Source: Isoetes taiwanensis (Eukaryota > Streptophyta > Lycopodiopsida > Isoetales > Isoetaceae). Taken from it: 64,000 bases of DNA. The notes beneath the pieces were generated by a model. It was not told where the DNA came from and made no database searches. It saw nothing but the letters and a program-made list of their open reading frames with translations. The position numbers were made by a program, and so were the translations under genes. Below, one piece after another: positions 62,239 to 64,000 of the stretch (its first letter is position 1; each line of letters opens with the position of its first letter). The stretch spans positions 18,289,310 to 18,353,309 of the forward strand of contig JAJEKV010000004.1 of the NCBI GenBank assembly GCA_021234155.1, written 5' to 3'.

Positions 62239-62339
62239 GACCTAGACCCCTCCCATTTTCGTGTTCTTCCTTAGAACTTTGCTCGTGAGTGCCAAGGCGA
62301 TCTTCTGGCGCTTAGCTTCGATCGACAAACTGTAAAATG

Positions 62340-63715
62340 ATGGCCCGCACCAAACAAACCGCAAAGGAAGCCTAGCAAAAGCGGGATCTTCCAGCCCGCC
62401 CGCCTCTTTCGTGAGGATCCTCCGGAGAACGCCTTTTCTCCATGAAGGCTAATCTTCGCCGGCAGGAAGCAGATCGACCGAGCCACCGCACAAGAGCTCA
62501 TAGAGGACTCCACCGCCGGATATCATGCACCAAATCCTCGAGGAGATTGCACAAGAGGAGGGAAGGAGCGGGGAGCAGCAGGGCGATGGGGGGCCAAGAA
62601 ACCCAGAGCAGCCCTCAGGAGGACACCCGCCTGTGAGGAGCAATGGGCAAAGTGGACCGGGCCGGTAGCCCAGAGCAGCCTCGAGGGGAACACCAACCCA
62701 CCGGGAGGAGCAGAGGGAGCAGGCGGACCAATCAACACCAGAGCAACCCAGTGCCGAGATCCACCCGCAGGAAGAGCAAGGAAGAGAGGAGCAAAGAAAC
62801 ACGAACTCACCCCGGATGAAGAGGCCGACCTTGCACGCTTCGTCTACAAGTATGAAGCCAAAGAGCACCGCCGGGAGCAGAGGACAAAGAGTCGAGAAGA
62901 CGACCCGACCACAGCCAGCGGGTCCAAGAAGAGGAAGGCCAAAGCTATCAAGGCGTGCAAGAGGAAACCGGTAAAGGTCTGATGCGAAAGCAAAGGGTCC
63001 CGCCATCAACGAGCCGCCGAGAGGAGACCCCCCACCACCACCGACGACTGGGATGAGGACTACGTGTCGGGCGCAGACGAGCAAGCTCTTCAAAACCCCC
63101 GGTCGTAGAGGAAGAGGAAGAGCAGGTAGCCCAAGAACGTGAGGAGGCGGGATGGGGCTGGCATGGCCCCCACCTTCCCCCGACGCGGATAGGGTTAAAG
63201 CCCCGCGACCCCAACGGGAGGCGTATGTGATAGACCCTGTAAAGGTCTATCAGAAGAGGATTAGGGAACACAACTCCTATATGGAGAAGTGGGAGGCATA
63301 CAATGCCTACTTCCAGGAGCATCGGGTGAGGACAGTTGAAGGTGGAGTATCCCCGAAGCAGACCTTGAAGCCACCGCCACCCAGGCCCAAGCCTCCCCGA
63401 GCACCGAGTAAGAAGCGGAGCAAGAAGAAGAAGCTAGAAGACAGAGCCCTCAAGGAGATCCGCCACTTCCAGAAGAGTTACGGACTCTTGATTCCCCGGG
63501 CGCCGTTCCAACGTTTGGTCCGCTGGGGTCATGCAGAATATAACACGTATACGCGCGCGGATCGACGAGATGTCGTTGTGTTTACGTAGGCGGCCGGTTT
63601 AAAAATAGTGCAGCATTTTGAGGATTCAACGGCTTGCACAGTACACGCAAAGAGGGTCACCCTCATGAGGCAGGATATGTATCTTGCCAGGCACATCAAG
63701 GGAGAACGCCCTTGA
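62340..63715 (+). CDS. Large H3/CENH3-like histone-fold protein, frame-disrupted
   Basis: The first codons at 62340 read [11 protein letters not shown], the exact histone H3 start through residue A7 including the K4 context, then TAG at 62373. After several frame changes come an acidic Gln/Pro-rich part ([15 protein letters not shown] near 62525), a basic charged part ([20 protein letters not shown] near 62803), an acidic patch ([14 protein letters not shown] near 63045) and a clean run from 63185. That run has a Lys-rich nuclear-localisation-like segment (SKKRSKKKK) and a histone fold from 63446: [24 protein letters not shown], an aberrant helix-2 region with in-frame TAG at 63587, then [20 protein letters not shown] and LAR.IKGER to TGA at 63715. 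[14 protein letters not shown] and RVTLM recall plant CENH3, while PFQRLVR and the GER end recall canonical H3. Normal H3 is ~136 residues and CENH3 ~150-180; this would be ~450. It is intronless with TATA and poly(A) signals. It could be a real divergent variant damaged by sequencing error, a histone domain captured by a mobile element, or a pseudogene. Confidence 0.6.
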
Positions 63716-63765
63716 GATTTTGTAAACAACTGTAAAATTTTGTTAATATAAAGAAATTTTGTGTA

Positions 63766-63771
63766 AATAAA
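63766..63771 (+). terminator. Poly(A) signal AATAAA
   Basis: AATAAA 51 bases after the stop codon of the histone-like gene, preceded by a TTTTGTTAATATAAAG T/A-rich stretch. This is the placement expected for plant 3' end formation. Confidence 0.6.
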
Positions 63772-63858
63772 GTGTCAGACCCTGTCTAAATGGGTTAAGA
63801 TATCGATCCCTAGCTTTGTTTTAATTTAATTGGAGCTTTGAGCAGAAATTGAGACGAT

Positions 63859-63925
63859 GTCTCACACGTCGCGCCAGGACAGATTTTGAGATTCTCAAAA
63901 TCGGGCTGGGCGCAACGTGTGAGAC
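63859..63925. repeat. ~67-nt hairpin element, copy 3 (best preserved)
   Basis: Outer arms GTCTCACACGT (63859-63869) and ACGTGTGAGAC (63915-63925) are perfect complements. Inside is the palindrome at 63882-63902 with 10-bp arms GATTTTGAGA / TCTCAAAATC, plus GCGCC..GGGCGC shoulders. It lies after the poly(A) signal. The following sequence (CAAATAAGGGGTCAATTCTG) loosely resembles that after the upstream copy, so it may begin the promoter of another tandem gene copy beyond the window. Confidence 0.88.
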
Positions 63926-64000
63926 CATGCCCAAAAATGCCCAAAACAACTCCAAATCGACCAAATAAGGGGTCAATTCTGCCTAACTCGACGAGTTTAG

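Noticed and set aside
62449-63093. 214-codon open frame on the minus strand opposite the histone-like gene
   Set aside because: A shadow of GC-rich charged codons on the + strand; it has no domain, whereas the + strand carries H3 signatures, a TATA box and a poly(A) signal.
63859-63925. Replication-dependent histone mRNA 3' stem-loop
   Set aside because: Sequence and size do not fit, it lies after the AATAAA signal, and the same element also occurs upstream of the promoter.

Overview
This window is nuclear DNA from a eukaryote, most probably a land plant. The evidence is multi-exon genes with GT-AG introns, TATA boxes and poly(A) signals, long satellite and minisatellite arrays, and a histone H3 / CENH3-type fold. 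Consensus discrepancies concentrated at CAG/CTG (CHG) trinucleotides also suggest plant-type methylated DNA read by a long-read sequencer. I see no tRNA, rRNA, CRISPR array or bacterial-type operon. Many reading frames are broken, so gene calls below are pieced together from short coherent segments and from comparing two copies.

Layout. Bases 1-28605 and 29420-57675 are two head-to-tail copies of one ~29.4 kb unit. This is either a true tandem segmental duplication or two haplotypes joined by the assembler. Each unit holds, in order: (i) ~7 kb of AT-rich intergenic DNA with several small tandem repeats; (ii) gene A, an unrecognised multi-exon gene on + (7144-11096 and 38327-42288); (iii) a ~10 kb giant inverted repeat, made of a 19-bp minisatellite in one orientation, a ~795-bp satellite in one orientation and then the other, and the 19-bp minisatellite inverted; (iv) gene B, a second unrecognised multi-exon gene on + (23967-27175 and 52971-56219); (v) a short tail. 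Copy 2 carries a 1.96 kb insertion, mostly homopyrimidine, that copy 1 lacks. The units also differ in satellite copy number and in small tandem duplications.

Bases 57676-64000 lie outside the duplication: AT-rich repeats, a possible transposon-protein fragment near 59.2 kb, a TATA-bearing non-coding stretch at 60.1-61.8 kb, and at the right end the most striking feature. This is a TATA-driven, intronless gene (62340-63715) whose first codons are the canonical histone H3 tail start (MARTKQTA) and whose last ~90 codons are a divergent H3/CENH3-like histone fold, with ~370 codons of charged, low-complexity sequence between. It is flanked by three copies of a ~67-nt imperfect hairpin.

Genes A and B may be a linked pair carried by the repeated unit, but nothing in the sequence shows what they do. 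The hairpin-forming satellite block between them is a plausible source of small RNAs and dense methylation; that is inference.
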